Source of the DNA: Lelliottia amnigena
GTDB taxonomy: Bacteria; Pseudomonadota; Gammaproteobacteria; Enterobacterales; Enterobacteriaceae
DNA length: 64,000 nucleotides
Direction of reading: 5' to 3'
Assembly: GCA_900635465.1 (NCBI GenBank)
Contig: LR134135.1
Location: 806,001-870,000 of the forward strand
Within the stretch, counting starts at the first letter, position 1. Each line of letters begins with the position of its first letter. Shown in pieces: positions 13,886-24,392 of this stretch. The notes under the pieces were generated by a model. It saw only the letters and a program-made list of their open reading frames with translations, was not told where the DNA came from and searched no databases. Both the position numbers and the translations under genes were made by a program.

Positions 13886-14785
13886 TCATTCCTGTGGCAG
13901 TTGTTTTACATGCTCACTTAGAAAGTCGATAAATGCCCGAATACGGGTACTTACCGCTCGGTCACTGTAATATACCGCACTGAATGGCATCTCAACCGGC
14001 AGGCGCTTGTCTGCCAATATCTCAATAAGATCACCCCTCTCTAACTCTTTGTTAATCATGTAGTCTGATAGACAAGCAATACCGTTGCCGCTAAGGCAAA
14101 GCTGTTTTAACGTCTCACCGCTATTAGAGGACAAACCGCTGATAATCTCATGCAGTTGTCCGTCGCTACCGGCGATAGGCCAGGTATTCAGCGATACAGG
14201 CTCAGTAAAGCCCAGACAAATATGCTGGTTAAGATCGTCCACGTTAGTAGGATTCCCGTAACGGGCAAGATAGCTGGGTGAGGCAATCATTTTTCGGTAG
14301 CTAGTAAACAGAGGCCGTGCGCGCAGGCTTGAGTCAGTCAGCGTACCGGCGCGAATCGCTACATCTACTTTACGCTCAATCAAGTTTATAAATGTCTCAG
14401 ACGAAACTAGCGACAGCGATACTTCCGGGTAACGCTCACGGAAAGGTTTTACCAGCGGCAGCAAAAAGTGCAAGACGACAGGCGTAGCGGCATCGATTCT
14501 TAGTAGTCCTCGAGGTGTGCTCCTGGTTTCAATGATTTCTGTTTCTGCGGCGGCCATCTCCTGCAAGATGGATTGAACGCGACGAAAATATCGCTCACCT
14601 TCTTCCGTTAGGCTTAGCTGTCGGGTGGTGCGATTTAATAAACTCACCCCAAGTTTCATTTCCAGTTTTTTTACCGATCGACTAATGGCCGAATTAGCCT
14701 GCCCCAGCTGCACCGCAGCCCGACTGAAACTCCCGCTTTCTACCACCGCCACAAAGATAACCAGCTCTTCTGACGTTGCTTTCAT
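13886..14785 (-). CDS. yafC: LysR-family transcriptional regulator YafC
   Basis: This 299-residue protein has an N-terminal winged helix-turn-helix ([20 protein letters not shown], about residues 13-32) and a C-terminal periplasmic-binding-like effector domain (from about residue 90). It is close to E. coli YafC throughout ([28 protein letters not shown]). The target is unknown. It is divergent from yafD across about 300 bp. Its usual neighbour dkgB is missing. Confidence 0.93.
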   Translation of the reverse strand: MKATSEELVIFVAVVESGSFSRAAVQLGQANSAISRSVKKLEMKLGVSLLNRTTRQLSLTEEGERYFRRVQSILQEMAAAETEIIETRSTPRGLLRIDAATPVVLHFLLPLVKPFRERYPEVSLSLVSSETFINLIERKVDVAIRAGTLTDSSLRARPLFTSYRKMIASPSYLARYGNPTNVDDLNQHICLGFTEPVSLNTWPIAGSDGQLHEIISGLSSNSGETLKQLCLSGNGIACLSDYMINKELERGDLIEILADKRLPVEMPFSAVYYSDRAVSTRIRAFIDFLSEHVKQLPQE

Positions 14786-15895
<1,110 letters not shown>

Positions 15896-15970
15896 TGGTG
15901 AGTCAGGTCTGCCGTCGGGCAGGCCTACGGAGGTGCTGCCCTTTATTTTTCAATCAAAAAGGACAGTACG

Positions 15971-16741
15971 ATGACAACACAATCCCATCATGACAATGTA
16001 GAAAAACAGTTTGGCTCGCAGGCAACTGCCTATCTGACCAGCGCCGTACACGCATCTGGCAACGATCTGCTGCGCCTCGGCGAACGTCTGGCGGCATTTC
16101 CCCAGGCGTATGTTCTCGATTTAGGTTGCGGGGCAGGGCACGCCAGCTTTGTTGCGGCGCAACAGGTTGCGAACGTGACAGCATATGACTTATCCAGCCA
16201 AATGCTTGAGGTGGTCAGCCAGGCGGCAAGAGACAAAGAGCTGAATAACATAACGACGCAGCAGGGCTATGCCGAATCGCTGCCTTTTGCCGATGAGTCA
16301 TTCGATATTGTCATCAGCCGTTATTCTGCTCACCACTGGCATGATGTTGGTCTGGCGTTACGCGAGATCAAACGCGTCCTGAAGCCTGGCGGTATTTTTA
16401 TCATCATGGATATTATGTCCCCGGGACACCCGGTACGTGACGTTTGGCTCCAGACTGTTGAAGCCTTGCGTGACACCTCGCACGTACGTAACTATTCCAG
16501 CGGCGAATGGTTTTCAATGATGACAGATGCTGGATTAATTTCACGATCGTTCATCACCGACCGTTTGCCCCTTGAGTTCACCTCCTGGATTGCGCGTATG
16601 CGCACACCTGAGGCGTTAAGCCATGCGATTAGGTTGTATCAGGATAGTGCTTCTGCGGACGTGAGAGCGTACTTTGAGGTGCAGGAGGATGGCTCGTTTA
16701 CCAGCGATACGATCCTGGCCGAAGCACAAAAAGCGGGATAA
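15971..16741 (+). CDS. yafE: Class I SAM-dependent methyltransferase YafE
   Basis: This 256-residue protein has motif I VLDLGCGAGH (about residues 45-54), motif II TAYDLSSQML, and post-motif ESLPFADESFDIV. It belongs to the UbiE/Methyltransf_11 type. The substrate is unknown. AAGGAC lies 9 bases before the ATG. In many E. coli annotations YafE is shorter; this copy keeps the full N-terminal region. Confidence 0.9.
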   Translation: MTTQSHHDNVEKQFGSQATAYLTSAVHASGNDLLRLGERLAAFPQAYVLDLGCGAGHASFVAAQQVANVTAYDLSSQMLEVVSQAARDKELNNITTQQGYAESLPFADESFDIVISRYSAHHWHDVGLALREIKRVLKPGGIFIIMDIMSPGHPVRDVWLQTVEALRDTSHVRNYSSGEWFSMMTDAGLISRSFITDRLPLEFTSWIARMRTPEALSHAIRLYQDSASADVRAYFEVQEDGSFTSDTILAEAQKAG

Positions 16742-16743
16742 AC

Positions 16744-16776
16744 AAAAAAGGCACCGGGGGAATCGGTGCCTTTTCA
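16744..16776. terminator. Bidirectional terminator between yafE and mltD
   Basis: AAAAAAGGCACCG / CGGTGCCTTTT with a 7-base loop between convergent genes. Confidence 0.9.
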
Positions 16777-16791
16777 TTAAGGATTGTACAA

Positions 16792-18159
16792 TCAGGAATC
16801 TGGCGTGGTGCTGTTTTTAACAAACAGCGTCAACTGATCGCCTGGTTGCAGATTGCCGGTATCATCGTTCCAGCGCATCACATCTTTGATGTTCACGCCG
16901 TGAGTCTTCGCGATACTGGACAGCGAATCGCCTTTGCGTACACGATAGGTAATGCTATCACTGTTGCTGGCGAGACGTTGTGCACTGCTGCCTGCACCAA
17001 CCGTCAGATTCTGACCGATTTTCAGATTTGAACCGCGCAGATTATTCCACTGCTGCAGATCTTTTGCGCTCACGCCGAGACGTGATGCGATCCCTGAAAG
17101 CGTATCGCCAGAGCGAACCTTGTAGCTACGACTCGTCACAGAGGAAACGTCAGCAATCAGCGTAGACTGAACCGCTGCAATTTCACCCGAAGCCAAAGAT
17201 TCTCGCAACTGTTCAGCATGCTTCTGCGGAACCATCACATACTGTGGACCACTTGCCCCCAGCGTAGAACCTTTAACTCCTGCATTGAAGGTCTTGAGCT
17301 TACTTACCGACATTCCCGTCATGTCAGCAACCTGTTTCATATCAACCGGGCTACTGAGGCGAACACGAGCCAGCGCACGACTTTCGTCTGTCGTTGGCAA
17401 CTGTACGCCATAACGTTTGCTGTTTTTGAGTATGTCGCTCAATGCCAGCATTTTCGGTACGTAAAGCTTGGTTTCCTGAGGCAGTGAGAGAGACCAAAAA
17501 TCGGTGGGTTTACCCCGAGATTTGTTTGCTTTCATTGCTTTCAGTACACGACCTTCACCGCTGTTATACGCTGCGACAGTTAACAACCAGTCACCGTCAA
17601 ACATCTTATTCAGACGTTGCATCATGTCGAGAGCGGCAGTCGTTGAAGCGACTACATCACGACGCGCATCGTAGCTGCGGGTCTGTTTCAATCCATAATT
17701 GCGCCCAGTGCTCGGAATGATCTGCCAAATGCCTGCGGCATTGGCGCCAGACGTCGCGTGCGGGTCAAAAGCGCTCTCCACTATGGGTAGTAGTACCAGT
17801 TCCATAGGCATGTTACGTTTCTTAACTTGCCCTGCTATCCAGTACATATACGGCTCTGCCCGTAAAGTTACATCGTGGAGATAGCTCTTATTTCTCAAAT
17901 ACTTCTGTTTCTGATCGCGAATCCGGTTGTTTTCCGGAATTCCCATCTTCAGCTCGTCGCTAATAGAGGCCCACAAGTCCTGATCCTGCGCAAATGATGT
18001 CCCATCGTCCATCCATCGCGCCTGACTTGTAAACTTCCCTGCTTCCCCTTGACCAGCTGCAGAAAGGCTCTGTGCGTGCTGCTGAACGTTACCAGTATTC
18101 TGAGAAGACTGGCACCCCGCAAGCAGGACAGAGGCGAGTAATATCGCTTTTGCCTTCAT
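16792..18159 (-). CDS. mltD: Membrane-bound lytic murein transglycosylase D
   Basis: This 455-residue outer-membrane lipoprotein cleaves peptidoglycan with formation of 1,6-anhydroMurNAc. Lipobox LLAGC (Cys16). The SLT domain (about 105-230) carries the catalytic Glu in VESAFDPHATSGANAAGIWQ. Two LysM repeats follow at about 343-386 and 402-445 (YKVRSGDTLSGIASRLGVSA and YRVRKGDSLSSIAKTHGVNI). Upstream lies gloB in the same direction. Confidence 0.96.
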   Translation of the reverse strand: MKAKAILLASVLLAGCQSSQNTGNVQQHAQSLSAAGQGEAGKFTSQARWMDDGTSFAQDQDLWASISDELKMGIPENNRIRDQKQKYLRNKSYLHDVTLRAEPYMYWIAGQVKKRNMPMELVLLPIVESAFDPHATSGANAAGIWQIIPSTGRNYGLKQTRSYDARRDVVASTTAALDMMQRLNKMFDGDWLLTVAAYNSGEGRVLKAMKANKSRGKPTDFWSLSLPQETKLYVPKMLALSDILKNSKRYGVQLPTTDESRALARVRLSSPVDMKQVADMTGMSVSKLKTFNAGVKGSTLGASGPQYVMVPQKHAEQLRESLASGEIAAVQSTLIADVSSVTSRSYKVRSGDTLSGIASRLGVSAKDLQQWNNLRGSNLKIGQNLTVGAGSSAQRLASNSDSITYRVRKGDSLSSIAKTHGVNIKDVMRWNDDTGNLQPGDQLTLFVKNSTTPDS

Positions 18160-18229
18160 GTGTGTGTCAATAGTTGCTTAAAAGACGAGCGATAATAACG
18201 GCGAATTTTGAAAAGGCAACCCGCAATTG

Positions 18230-18984
18230 TCAGAAGTTATCTTTCTTTGACCGTAACCATGCAAAACGTTGTTCAGGTTGTTGCATTTTTGTTTCTTGGT
18301 TAATTTTATTAATTAAATCAATATCATCAGTTCTTAAAAATAAATTTATTTGCCGCTCATTTTTGAGAATTACGGGGAGTGTATTTAGTTTTTTTGCCCG
18401 TAACTCCTTCACTTTGTGGTAATAATCCTGAATCGCAGGATCCTGAGGAAGGATGCTCAGCGCAAACTTCATGTTTGCTAATGTATACTCATGAGCGCAA
18501 CAAATGATGGTTTCTTCAGGGAGTGCGTTAATCTTTTGGAAAGACTGATACATTTGCTCCGGCGTCCCTTCGAAAAGCCGTCCACAACCGCCAGAAAACA
18601 TCGTGTCTCCACAAAAAGATAAGGGAAACTGTAGAAACAAATGTGTCCTGAAGTGTGACCCGGTGTAGCAAATACAGAAAATTCCCACTCCAGTATGAGG
18701 ACGTTTTGCCCCTCTTCGACTACACGTGTGGTTCCCTTATTTTGCGTCTCCTTCGGTCCGTACACCTCAAGATGAGGGAATTTTTCGCGCAGGGCAGGAA
18801 CGCCGCCAACATGATCGTTATGATGATGAGTCAGTAAAATGGCCTCAGGCTGCCAGCCATTTTCTTCTATTGCTTTCATGACTGGAGCCGCTTCACCAGG
18901 ATCGACAATGATGCAGCGATCCTTATCGTCCGCTAAAACCCAGATGTAGTTGTCCTGAAATGCGGGAATACTGATAAGATTCAT
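18230..18984 (-). CDS. gloB: Hydroxyacylglutathione hydrolase, glyoxalase II (frame broken once)
   Basis: Metallo-beta-lactamase-fold enzyme that hydrolyses S-lactoylglutathione in methylglyoxal detoxification. The N-terminal frame has the metal motif THHHNDH (His53, His55, Asp57, His58). After CFYSFPYLF the frame is lost. Adding one T to the T5 run (A5 on the plus strand, 18613-18617) restores [18 protein letters not shown] and the second half down to WLRSKKDNF. The repaired length is about 251 residues, the family norm. A homopolymer miscall is the simplest explanation. Confidence 0.93.
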
Positions 18985-19013
18985 AAATTACCTCTCATAA
19001 CCTAGCGAGTGTT

Positions 19014-19733
19014 TTGATGAAGCCGGCAAGGATACCTCAGATTGTCTCTGCACCAGAACATTGGGCGGAATTGCCTAAGGGTGAATATTTTCGCGACGCG
19101 CTTGAGCGTCAGCTCAAACCCTGGCTCGCAAAAATGTACGGTTTTCACCTGCTCAAGATTGGCAATCTCAGCGCGGAAATCAATACCGAAAGCTGCGCTA
19201 TCTCCCATCAGGTGAATGTGTCGCTCGCCGGGCAACCCATTCAGGTTAAGGCCGATCCGCTGCATTTACCGTTTGCTGAAAAATCCGTTGATGCCTGCCT
19301 GCTGGCAAATACGCTGCCGTGGTGTAGCGATCCGCATCGTCTTTTGCGAGAGGCCGACCGCGTATTAATTGATGATGGTTGGCTAATATTGAGTGGTTTT
19401 AACCCGATGAGCCTGATGGGACTGCGCAAACTGGTCCCCGTCTTACGTCGAAAAACACCCTACAACAGCCGGATGTTTACGTTCACGCGACAGCTTGACT
19501 GGCTCTCGTTACTGAATTTTGAAGTCATGCATTACAGCGGTTTTCAGGTATTACCCTGGACGCAGCAGGGAGGGAAAATGCTGACAACGCACTTTCCGGC
19601 GCTGGGCTGCATGCAGCTTATCGTCGCGCGTAAGCGGACCATTCCCCTTACGCTTAATCCGATGAAACAGAGCAAAGCGAAATCCCGGATTCGCCAGGCC
19701 GTGGGCGCGACGCGACAGTTTCGCAAACCGTAA
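19014..19733 (+). CDS. yafS: SAM-dependent methyltransferase-like protein YafS
   Basis: About 239 residues, closely matching YafS over its length (PWLAKMYGFHLLKIGNLSAE, DPHRLLREADRVL, SGFNPMSLMGLRKLVPVL). The Methyltransf_11-type core lacks the strong glycine-rich motif I, so activity is uncertain. The start is either of two consecutive ATGs (19014 or 19017); E. coli uses MKPAR, which is the second. It is divergent from gloB with about 29 bp between starts. Confidence 0.9.
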   Translation: MMKPARIPQIVSAPEHWAELPKGEYFRDALERQLKPWLAKMYGFHLLKIGNLSAEINTESCAISHQVNVSLAGQPIQVKADPLHLPFAEKSVDACLLANTLPWCSDPHRLLREADRVLIDDGWLILSGFNPMSLMGLRKLVPVLRRKTPYNSRMFTFTRQLDWLSLLNFEVMHYSGFQVLPWTQQGGKMLTTHFPALGCMQLIVARKRTIPLTLNPMKQSKAKSRIRQAVGATRQFRKP

Positions 19734-20201
19734 TCAGGAACCCGACTGATAACCCACGTCTTCGTGAATGGGATTCATCGCTGCCGCGCGCGCAAGCTCG
19801 TCGCAACGTTCGTTTTCGGGGTGCCCCGCGTGGCCTTTTACCCATTCCCATTTAATGGTGTGATGGCTTAATGCCGCATCCAGACGTTTCCAGAGATCCA
19901 CATTTTTGACCGGTTTTTTATCTGCAGTTTTCCACCCGCGCTTTTTCCAGTTATGAATCCACTGCGTAATTCCCTGACGAACGTATTGGCTGTCGGTGCT
20001 GATGACCACATCGCAATCTTCTTTTAACGCTTCCAGCGCGACGATGGCCGCCATCAGCTCCATGCGATTATTGGTGGTCAGGTGATACCCTTCATTAAAG
20101 GTTTTTTCGTGTCCGCGATAACGCAAAATAGCACCGTAGCCGCCAGGGCCCGGATTGCCGAGGCAAGATCCATCGGTGAAAATTTCTACCTGCTTAGTCA
20201 T
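19734..20201 (-). CDS. rnhA: Ribonuclease HI
   Basis: This 155-residue enzyme degrades RNA in RNA-DNA hybrids. The catalytic carboxylates are visible at Asp10 ([10 protein letters not shown]), Glu48 (NNRMELMA), Asp70 (STDSQYV) and Asp134 (NERCDELA), with the basic protrusion [13 protein letters not shown]. The ATG at 20201 gives the family N-terminus [11 protein letters not shown]; a longer in-frame opening to 20312 runs into the dnaQ promoter and is not used. The stop nearly abuts the convergent yafS stop. Confidence 0.97.
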   Translation of the reverse strand: MTKQVEIFTDGSCLGNPGPGGYGAILRYRGHEKTFNEGYHLTTNNRMELMAAIVALEALKEDCDVVISTDSQYVRQGITQWIHNWKKRGWKTADKKPVKNVDLWKRLDAALSHHTIKWEWVKGHAGHPENERCDELARAAAMNPIHEDVGYQSGS

Positions 20202-20265
20202 CTCTGGTAGACTTCCTGTATTTGAAACGATCAGTAAAACGACGAGTCTGACATAAATGACTGAT

Positions 20266-20994
20266 ATGAGCACTGCAATTACACGACAGATCGTTCTCGA
20301 TACTGAAACCACCGGTATGAATCAGATTGGCGCGCACTACGAAGGGCACAAGATCATTGAGATCGGTGCCGTTGAGGTGATTAACCGTCGTCTGACTGGC
20401 AGAAATTTCCATGTTTATCTCAAGCCCGATCGGCTGGTGGATCCGGAAGCGTTTGGCGTCCACGGTATTGCCGATGAATTCTTGTTAGACAAACCCACGT
20501 TTGCGGATGTCGCGGATGAGTTTATCGAGTACATCAATGGGGCAGAACTTGTTATCCATAACGCCTCGTTCGATATCGGCTTTATGGATTATGAATTCAG
20601 CAAGCTAAACCGTAACATCCCGAAAACAAACACCTTCTGCAAGGTGACCGACAGCCTGGCGCTGGCGAGAAAAATGTTTCCGGGCAAACGTAATAGCCTT
20701 GATGCGCTCTGCTCGCGTTATGAAATAGACAACAGCAAACGAACGCTGCACGGCGCATTGCTCGATGCCCAGATTCTGGCTGACGTCTACTTGCTCATGA
20801 CGGGTGGCCAGACGTCGATGGCTTTCAGCACTGAAAGCGATTCTCAGCAGCAGGCCAATGGCGGGATTCAACGCGTTGTACGACAAGACAGCCGACTGCG
20901 CGTTATTTTAGCCAGTGAAGAAGAGCTGGCAGCACATGAGTCGCGTCTCGATATCGTCCAGAAGAAAGGTGGAAGCTGCCTCTGGCGGACATAA
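20266..20994 (+). CDS. dnaQ: DNA polymerase III epsilon subunit (3'-5' proofreading exonuclease)
   Basis: This 242-residue DEDDh exonuclease proofreads for the replicative polymerase. Exo I is LDTETTG (Asp12, Glu14), Exo [13 protein letters not shown], and Exo [17 protein letters not shown]. The C-terminal segment (about 190-242) ends [10 protein letters not shown], the alpha-subunit binding tail. The ATG at 20266 gives the E. coli N-terminus [17 protein letters not shown]; an upstream ATG at 20257 would add three residues. It is divergent from rnhA with a 64-bp shared promoter region. Confidence 0.97.
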   Translation: MSTAITRQIVLDTETTGMNQIGAHYEGHKIIEIGAVEVINRRLTGRNFHVYLKPDRLVDPEAFGVHGIADEFLLDKPTFADVADEFIEYINGAELVIHNASFDIGFMDYEFSKLNRNIPKTNTFCKVTDSLALARKMFPGKRNSLDALCSRYEIDNSKRTLHGALLDAQILADVYLLMTGGQTSMAFSTESDSQQQANGGIQRVVRQDSRLRVILASEEELAAHESRLDIVQKKGGSCLWRT

Positions 20995-21068
20995 ATCCGG
21001 TTTAACGCGTGTAAACTCCCCGCACGGGCGATTTTTGCAGCAACTGATTCAAATGTTGAGAAAAAGCG

Positions 21069-21097
21069 TTGACGGGATCGAAGGCAAACCGTAATAT
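21069..21097 (+). promoter_or_regulatory. aspV promoter
   Basis: TTGACG (21069-21074), a 17-bp spacer, TAATAT (21092-21097), then a GC-rich discriminator (CGCC), 27 bases before the tRNA. Typical of stable-RNA promoters. Confidence 0.8.
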
Positions 21098-21123
21098 TCG
21101 CCTCGTTCCCAAGGGAACAATGC

Positions 21124-21200
21124 GGAGCGGTAGTTCAGTCGGTTAGAATACCTGCCTGTCACGCAGGGGGTCGCGGGTTCGAGTCCCGTCCGTTCCGCCA
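21124..21200 (+). tRNA. aspV: tRNA-Asp (GTC)
   Basis: 77 nt, identical to aspU, encoded CCA. In E. coli aspV also follows dnaQ. Confidence 0.98.
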
Positions 21201-21205
21201 CATTA

Positions 21206-21243
21206 GAAAGCCTGAATCAGAAATGATTCAGGCTTTCGTCATT
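21206..21243 (+). terminator. aspV terminator
   Basis: GAAAGCCTGAATCA GAAA TGATTCAGGCTTTC followed by a short T-rich stretch. Confidence 0.88.
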
Positions 21244-21537
21244 TCAGCCCCAGCTCATCTCTTATCCCTCTTCTCTTTTTTGTTAACCAAAAGTTAATGT
21301 AAATGGTGCAATTAATTAACAATTGTGCGATTTCAGTGCGCCATTTGCACCTTTTTTGTGCATTTTAGTGTGCCAACTCATTTACAAACATGACTTTTTG
21401 TAACTGCTTTGTAAAAAATAATCCTCCGATAATCATTAGCTTACTCACTGTTTTCCAGAAAGTTCCTGAACCAATCATTTATTGGTTCGTTAATTGCTTA
21501 ATCATATGGGCGATAAGTACATATCTATATCAATAAC

Positions 21538-21556
21538 TTATCGTTCATAACGATAA
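21538..21556. promoter_or_regulatory. Candidate operator of the GntR-family regulator
   Basis: TTATCGTT CAT AACGATAA is a perfect 8-bp inverted repeat with a 3-bp centre, 28 bases before the regulator start. Size and position suit a GntR/FadR dimer site. The surrounding 21244-21583 is AT-rich, has no gene, and contains a looser repeat (GCAATTAATTAACAATTGTGC region near 21308-21328). Confidence 0.6.
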
Positions 21557-21583
21557 AGCAATGATGAAAGCAGGCGAACCATT

Positions 21584-22303
21584 ATGGAAAAAGCGTCACG
21601 GTTTCTGGCAAATTCCAGCACTGCGCTTGAGCAGTTGCGCGGTCTCATCCATCAGCACGAGTCAACACCAGGCATTCCGCTGCCCACAGAACGTGAATTG
21701 GCGGAAACACTCAGCGTAGGGCGACGTGAAATTCGTCGTGCGCTGGACGTGCTGGAAGAAGAGGGGCGCATCTGGCGCAAGCAGGGCAAAGGGACCTTTA
21801 TTGGCCCGGCTGCACCTGTTGAACCGCTGGCACTTCAGGGTTTAGTGCAACAAACCAATTTGCTGGAAGTCATGGAAGCCCGTCTGCAGCTCGAACCGGG
21901 CCTGGCCCGGCTTGCGGCACTGCGTGCCACCAGGGAAAACCTCGCGCTCATGCAGCGCATGCTGGAACGCATCAATAAGGTCAGCCCGGATGACCGCGAT
22001 CTTAACGAGCTGTGGGACAGCGCATTTCACCGCGCCATCGCTGAGGCCGCCGGAAATCGCCTGATGCTGGGACTGTTCGACGCTATTGACGCCGTTCGCC
22101 GCGATCCCGGCTGGCAGCATTTACGCGAACTTGCCCGAACGCCTGAACGCGTCGACAGCTACAACGATCATCACGACAAAATCATGACGGCGATCATCAA
22201 CCGCCAGCCCAATGAAGCCGCTGCCGCCATGCGCGAACACTTGCTCAGCCTGCAAACCGCCCTGATTCAGGCCATCAACCTTGAGGATGATTCCCTGTTA
22301 TGA
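21584..22303 (+). CDS. GntR-family (FadR subfamily, FCD domain) transcriptional regulator
   Basis: This 239-residue protein has an N-terminal winged helix (about residues 14-78; PTERELAETLSVGRREIRRA) and an all-helical FCD effector domain (about 90-230) with metal/ligand residues in NELWDSAFHRAIAEAAGN and the His of YNDHHDKIMTAI. It is the first gene of a seven-gene run. Its stop overlaps the next start (ATGA), so it is probably autoregulated with the transporter and enzyme. FadR-type FCD regulators usually bind carboxylates or amino-acid derivatives. The effector is unknown. Confidence 0.88.
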   Translation: MEKASRFLANSSTALEQLRGLIHQHESTPGIPLPTERELAETLSVGRREIRRALDVLEEEGRIWRKQGKGTFIGPAAPVEPLALQGLVQQTNLLEVMEARLQLEPGLARLAALRATRENLALMQRMLERINKVSPDDRDLNELWDSAFHRAIAEAAGNRLMLGLFDAIDAVRRDPGWQHLRELARTPERVDSYNDHHDKIMTAIINRQPNEAAAAMREHLLSLQTALIQAINLEDDSLL

Positions 22304-23313
22304 CGACGATCCCTTTTAAGGAGGCCGCGCCCGTCCTTCGCCTGCACAATCTCAACGTGAAATTTGCCGGCTCGCCGGTCAGCGTGCTCGACGGCATTTC
22401 TTTGACCGTCAAATCGGGTGAAACCCTGGCGCTGGTGGGCGAATCCGGGTGCGGAAAAAGCATCACCTCTCTGGCGCTGATGGGGCTACTGCCAGCCAGC
22501 GCGCAAATCGTGAGTGGAGAAATGCAGTTCCGCCGTCACGATCTGCGCAAGCTTTCCGCCCGCGAATACGCCGATTTGCGTGGGAACGAACTGGCGATGA
22601 TTTTCCAGGAACCCATGACCTCGCTGAATCCCGCCTTCACTCTGGGCGATCAGCTCAGCGAAGCGGTTATCCGCCATCAGAAAATGTCCCCTTCGGACGC
22701 CATGGCAGTGGCGCTGCAAATTCTGGAAAAAGTGCAAATCCCTGCGCCAGAAATGCGTCTGAAATCGTATCCCCATCAGCTTTCGGGGGGGATGCGCCAG
22801 CGGGTGATGATTGCGATGGCGCTTATTAATCATCCGCGTCTGCTCATCGCCGACGAACCGACAACCGCACTGGACGTCACCATTCAGGCGCAAATTTTGA
22901 GCCTGCTGAACACCCTGAAAGCGGAAACCGGCACAGCGGTACTGATGATCACTCACGATCTGGGCGTCGTCGCAGAAGTCGCGCAGCAGGTAGCGGTGAT
23001 GTACGCCGGACAGGTGGTGGAGCAGGGCAGCGTCGAGGCGATATTTGCCGATCCGCAGCACCCTTACACCATTGGTTTGATGGGATCGATTCCTTCGCTC
23101 GGTGCGCGTAAAGGCCAGCTTTCAACGATCCCGGGGGCTGTACCTTTACCCGAATTTATGCCGAAAGGCTGTCGTTTTGCGACTCGCTGCCCGTTCGCGC
23201 AAACCCGTTGTCACGAAGAAAAACCTGTGCTGAACACCCTGGGCGCGGGGCATCAGGTTGCCTGTTTCCGCGTCCCCCTTGAGCAACATATCGCGCTGGG
23301 AGAAATCGCATGA
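22300..23313 (+). CDS. Peptide/opine-type ABC transporter ATP-binding protein (DppD/OppD-like)
   Basis: 337 residues. Walker A GESGCGKS (47-54), signature LSGGMRQR, Walker B LLIADEPTTALD, and the C-terminal oligopeptide-transporter extension with the cysteine cluster CRFATRCPFAQTRC that ligates an Fe-S centre or metal in this family. It overlaps genes on both sides by ATGA. It pairs with the next ATPase as a DppD/DppF-type heterodimer. Confidence 0.9.
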   Translation: MTTIPFKEAAPVLRLHNLNVKFAGSPVSVLDGISLTVKSGETLALVGESGCGKSITSLALMGLLPASAQIVSGEMQFRRHDLRKLSAREYADLRGNELAMIFQEPMTSLNPAFTLGDQLSEAVIRHQKMSPSDAMAVALQILEKVQIPAPEMRLKSYPHQLSGGMRQRVMIAMALINHPRLLIADEPTTALDVTIQAQILSLLNTLKAETGTAVLMITHDLGVVAEVAQQVAVMYAGQVVEQGSVEAIFADPQHPYTIGLMGSIPSLGARKGQLSTIPGAVPLPEFMPKGCRFATRCPFAQTRCHEEKPVLNTLGAGHQVACFRVPLEQHIALGEIA

Positions 23314-24392
23314 CCGTACCCATTCTTGAAGCTCGCGATCTGAGCAAACGCTTTCCCGGTCCTAAAAAACTCTTCGCCCCGGCAAAATTTGTGACGGCGG
23401 TCGACAGAGTTTCGCTCTCGGTAATGCCGGGTGAAACGCTGGCTATCGTCGGTGAGTCCGGCTCTGGCAAGTCCACCCTTGGGCGCTTGCTCCTGCGTTT
23501 ACTCGCGGCCAGCGAAGGGCGTGTTTTTTATCAGGGCGAAGAGATCACTCAGGCTTCAGGTTCGCGTCTGAACCTGCTGCGCCGTGAGTTGCAAATCATC
23601 TTTCAGGATCCGTTTGCCTCGCTGAATCCACGCATGACGGTGGAGCAAATCGTCGGTGAGCCGCTGTGGTTGCATCAGAACATGAAAAAAGCCGACCGCC
23701 AGTATCGCGTGGCGGAACTGCTCAAAACCGTTGGACTACCCGCCGCCTGGGCCGGGCGTTATCCACATGAGTTTTCTGGCGGTCAGCGCCAGCGCATCGG
23801 CATTGCGCGTGCGCTGGCATCAGGGCCAAAGCTGTTGCTCGGCGATGAGCCGGTGTCGGCGCTGGATGTTTCCGTACAGGCGCAGGTTGTGAATCTACTG
23901 GAAAGCCTGAAGCATCAGTTGGGCCTGACGATGGTTATTGTGGCGCACGGTCTGGCGGTGATCCGCCATATGAGCGACCGCGTGGCGGTAATGTACCTCG
24001 GGCAAATCGTTGAGCTGGCGACCGTCGATGAAATTTTTGACGCACCGCTACACCCTTATACCCAGGCGCTGATTGCCTCCGCGCCGCAAATGCAGCCGGG
24101 TGCGCAGCGCACTACGCCGTTATTGCAGGGCGATTTGCCGAACCCGGCAAACCCGCCAACCGGATGTCGATTCCACACCCGCTGTCCTTACGTCACGGAT
24201 GAATGCCGCCAGGTAGAACCTATCGATCAGGTTCTGGAAGGTGGACGTCAGGTCGCCTGTCATCGCTGGCAGGAGATCAATCGCGATCGCAGTGTTATCC
24301 AGATAGCACCGCCATCCGCAGCCTTTTTGCGCCGCCGCGCGCTGTTCGAACATGCGGCAACTCACTCGTCTCTTCCAGCAAGGAACTCATGA
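23310..24392 (+). CDS. Peptide/opine-type ABC transporter ATP-binding protein (DppF/OppF-like)
   Basis: 360 residues with Walker A GESGSGKS, signature FSGGQRQR, Walker B LLGDEPVSALD and the C-terminal cluster CRFHTRCPYVTDEC. The switch region reads VAHGL where most relatives have THDL or SHDL, but the histidine is kept. About 35 residues after the normal family end (after CHRWQEI) are low-conservation. It overlaps the binding-protein start by ATGA. Confidence 0.9.
   Translation: MTVPILEARDLSKRFPGPKKLFAPAKFVTAVDRVSLSVMPGETLAIVGESGSGKSTLGRLLLRLLAASEGRVFYQGEEITQASGSRLNLLRRELQIIFQDPFASLNPRMTVEQIVGEPLWLHQNMKKADRQYRVAELLKTVGLPAAWAGRYPHEFSGGQRQRIGIARALASGPKLLLGDEPVSALDVSVQAQVVNLLESLKHQLGLTMVIVAHGLAVIRHMSDRVAVMYLGQIVELATVDEIFDAPLHPYTQALIASAPQMQPGAQRTTPLLQGDLPNPANPPTGCRFHTRCPYVTDECRQVEPIDQVLEGGRQVACHRWQEINRDRSVIQIAPPSAAFLRRRALFEHAATHSSLPARNS

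Noticed and set aside
18230..18984. gloB as a true pseudogene
   Set aside because: A single T restores the complete conserved protein, and other core genes show the same kind of homopolymer indel.
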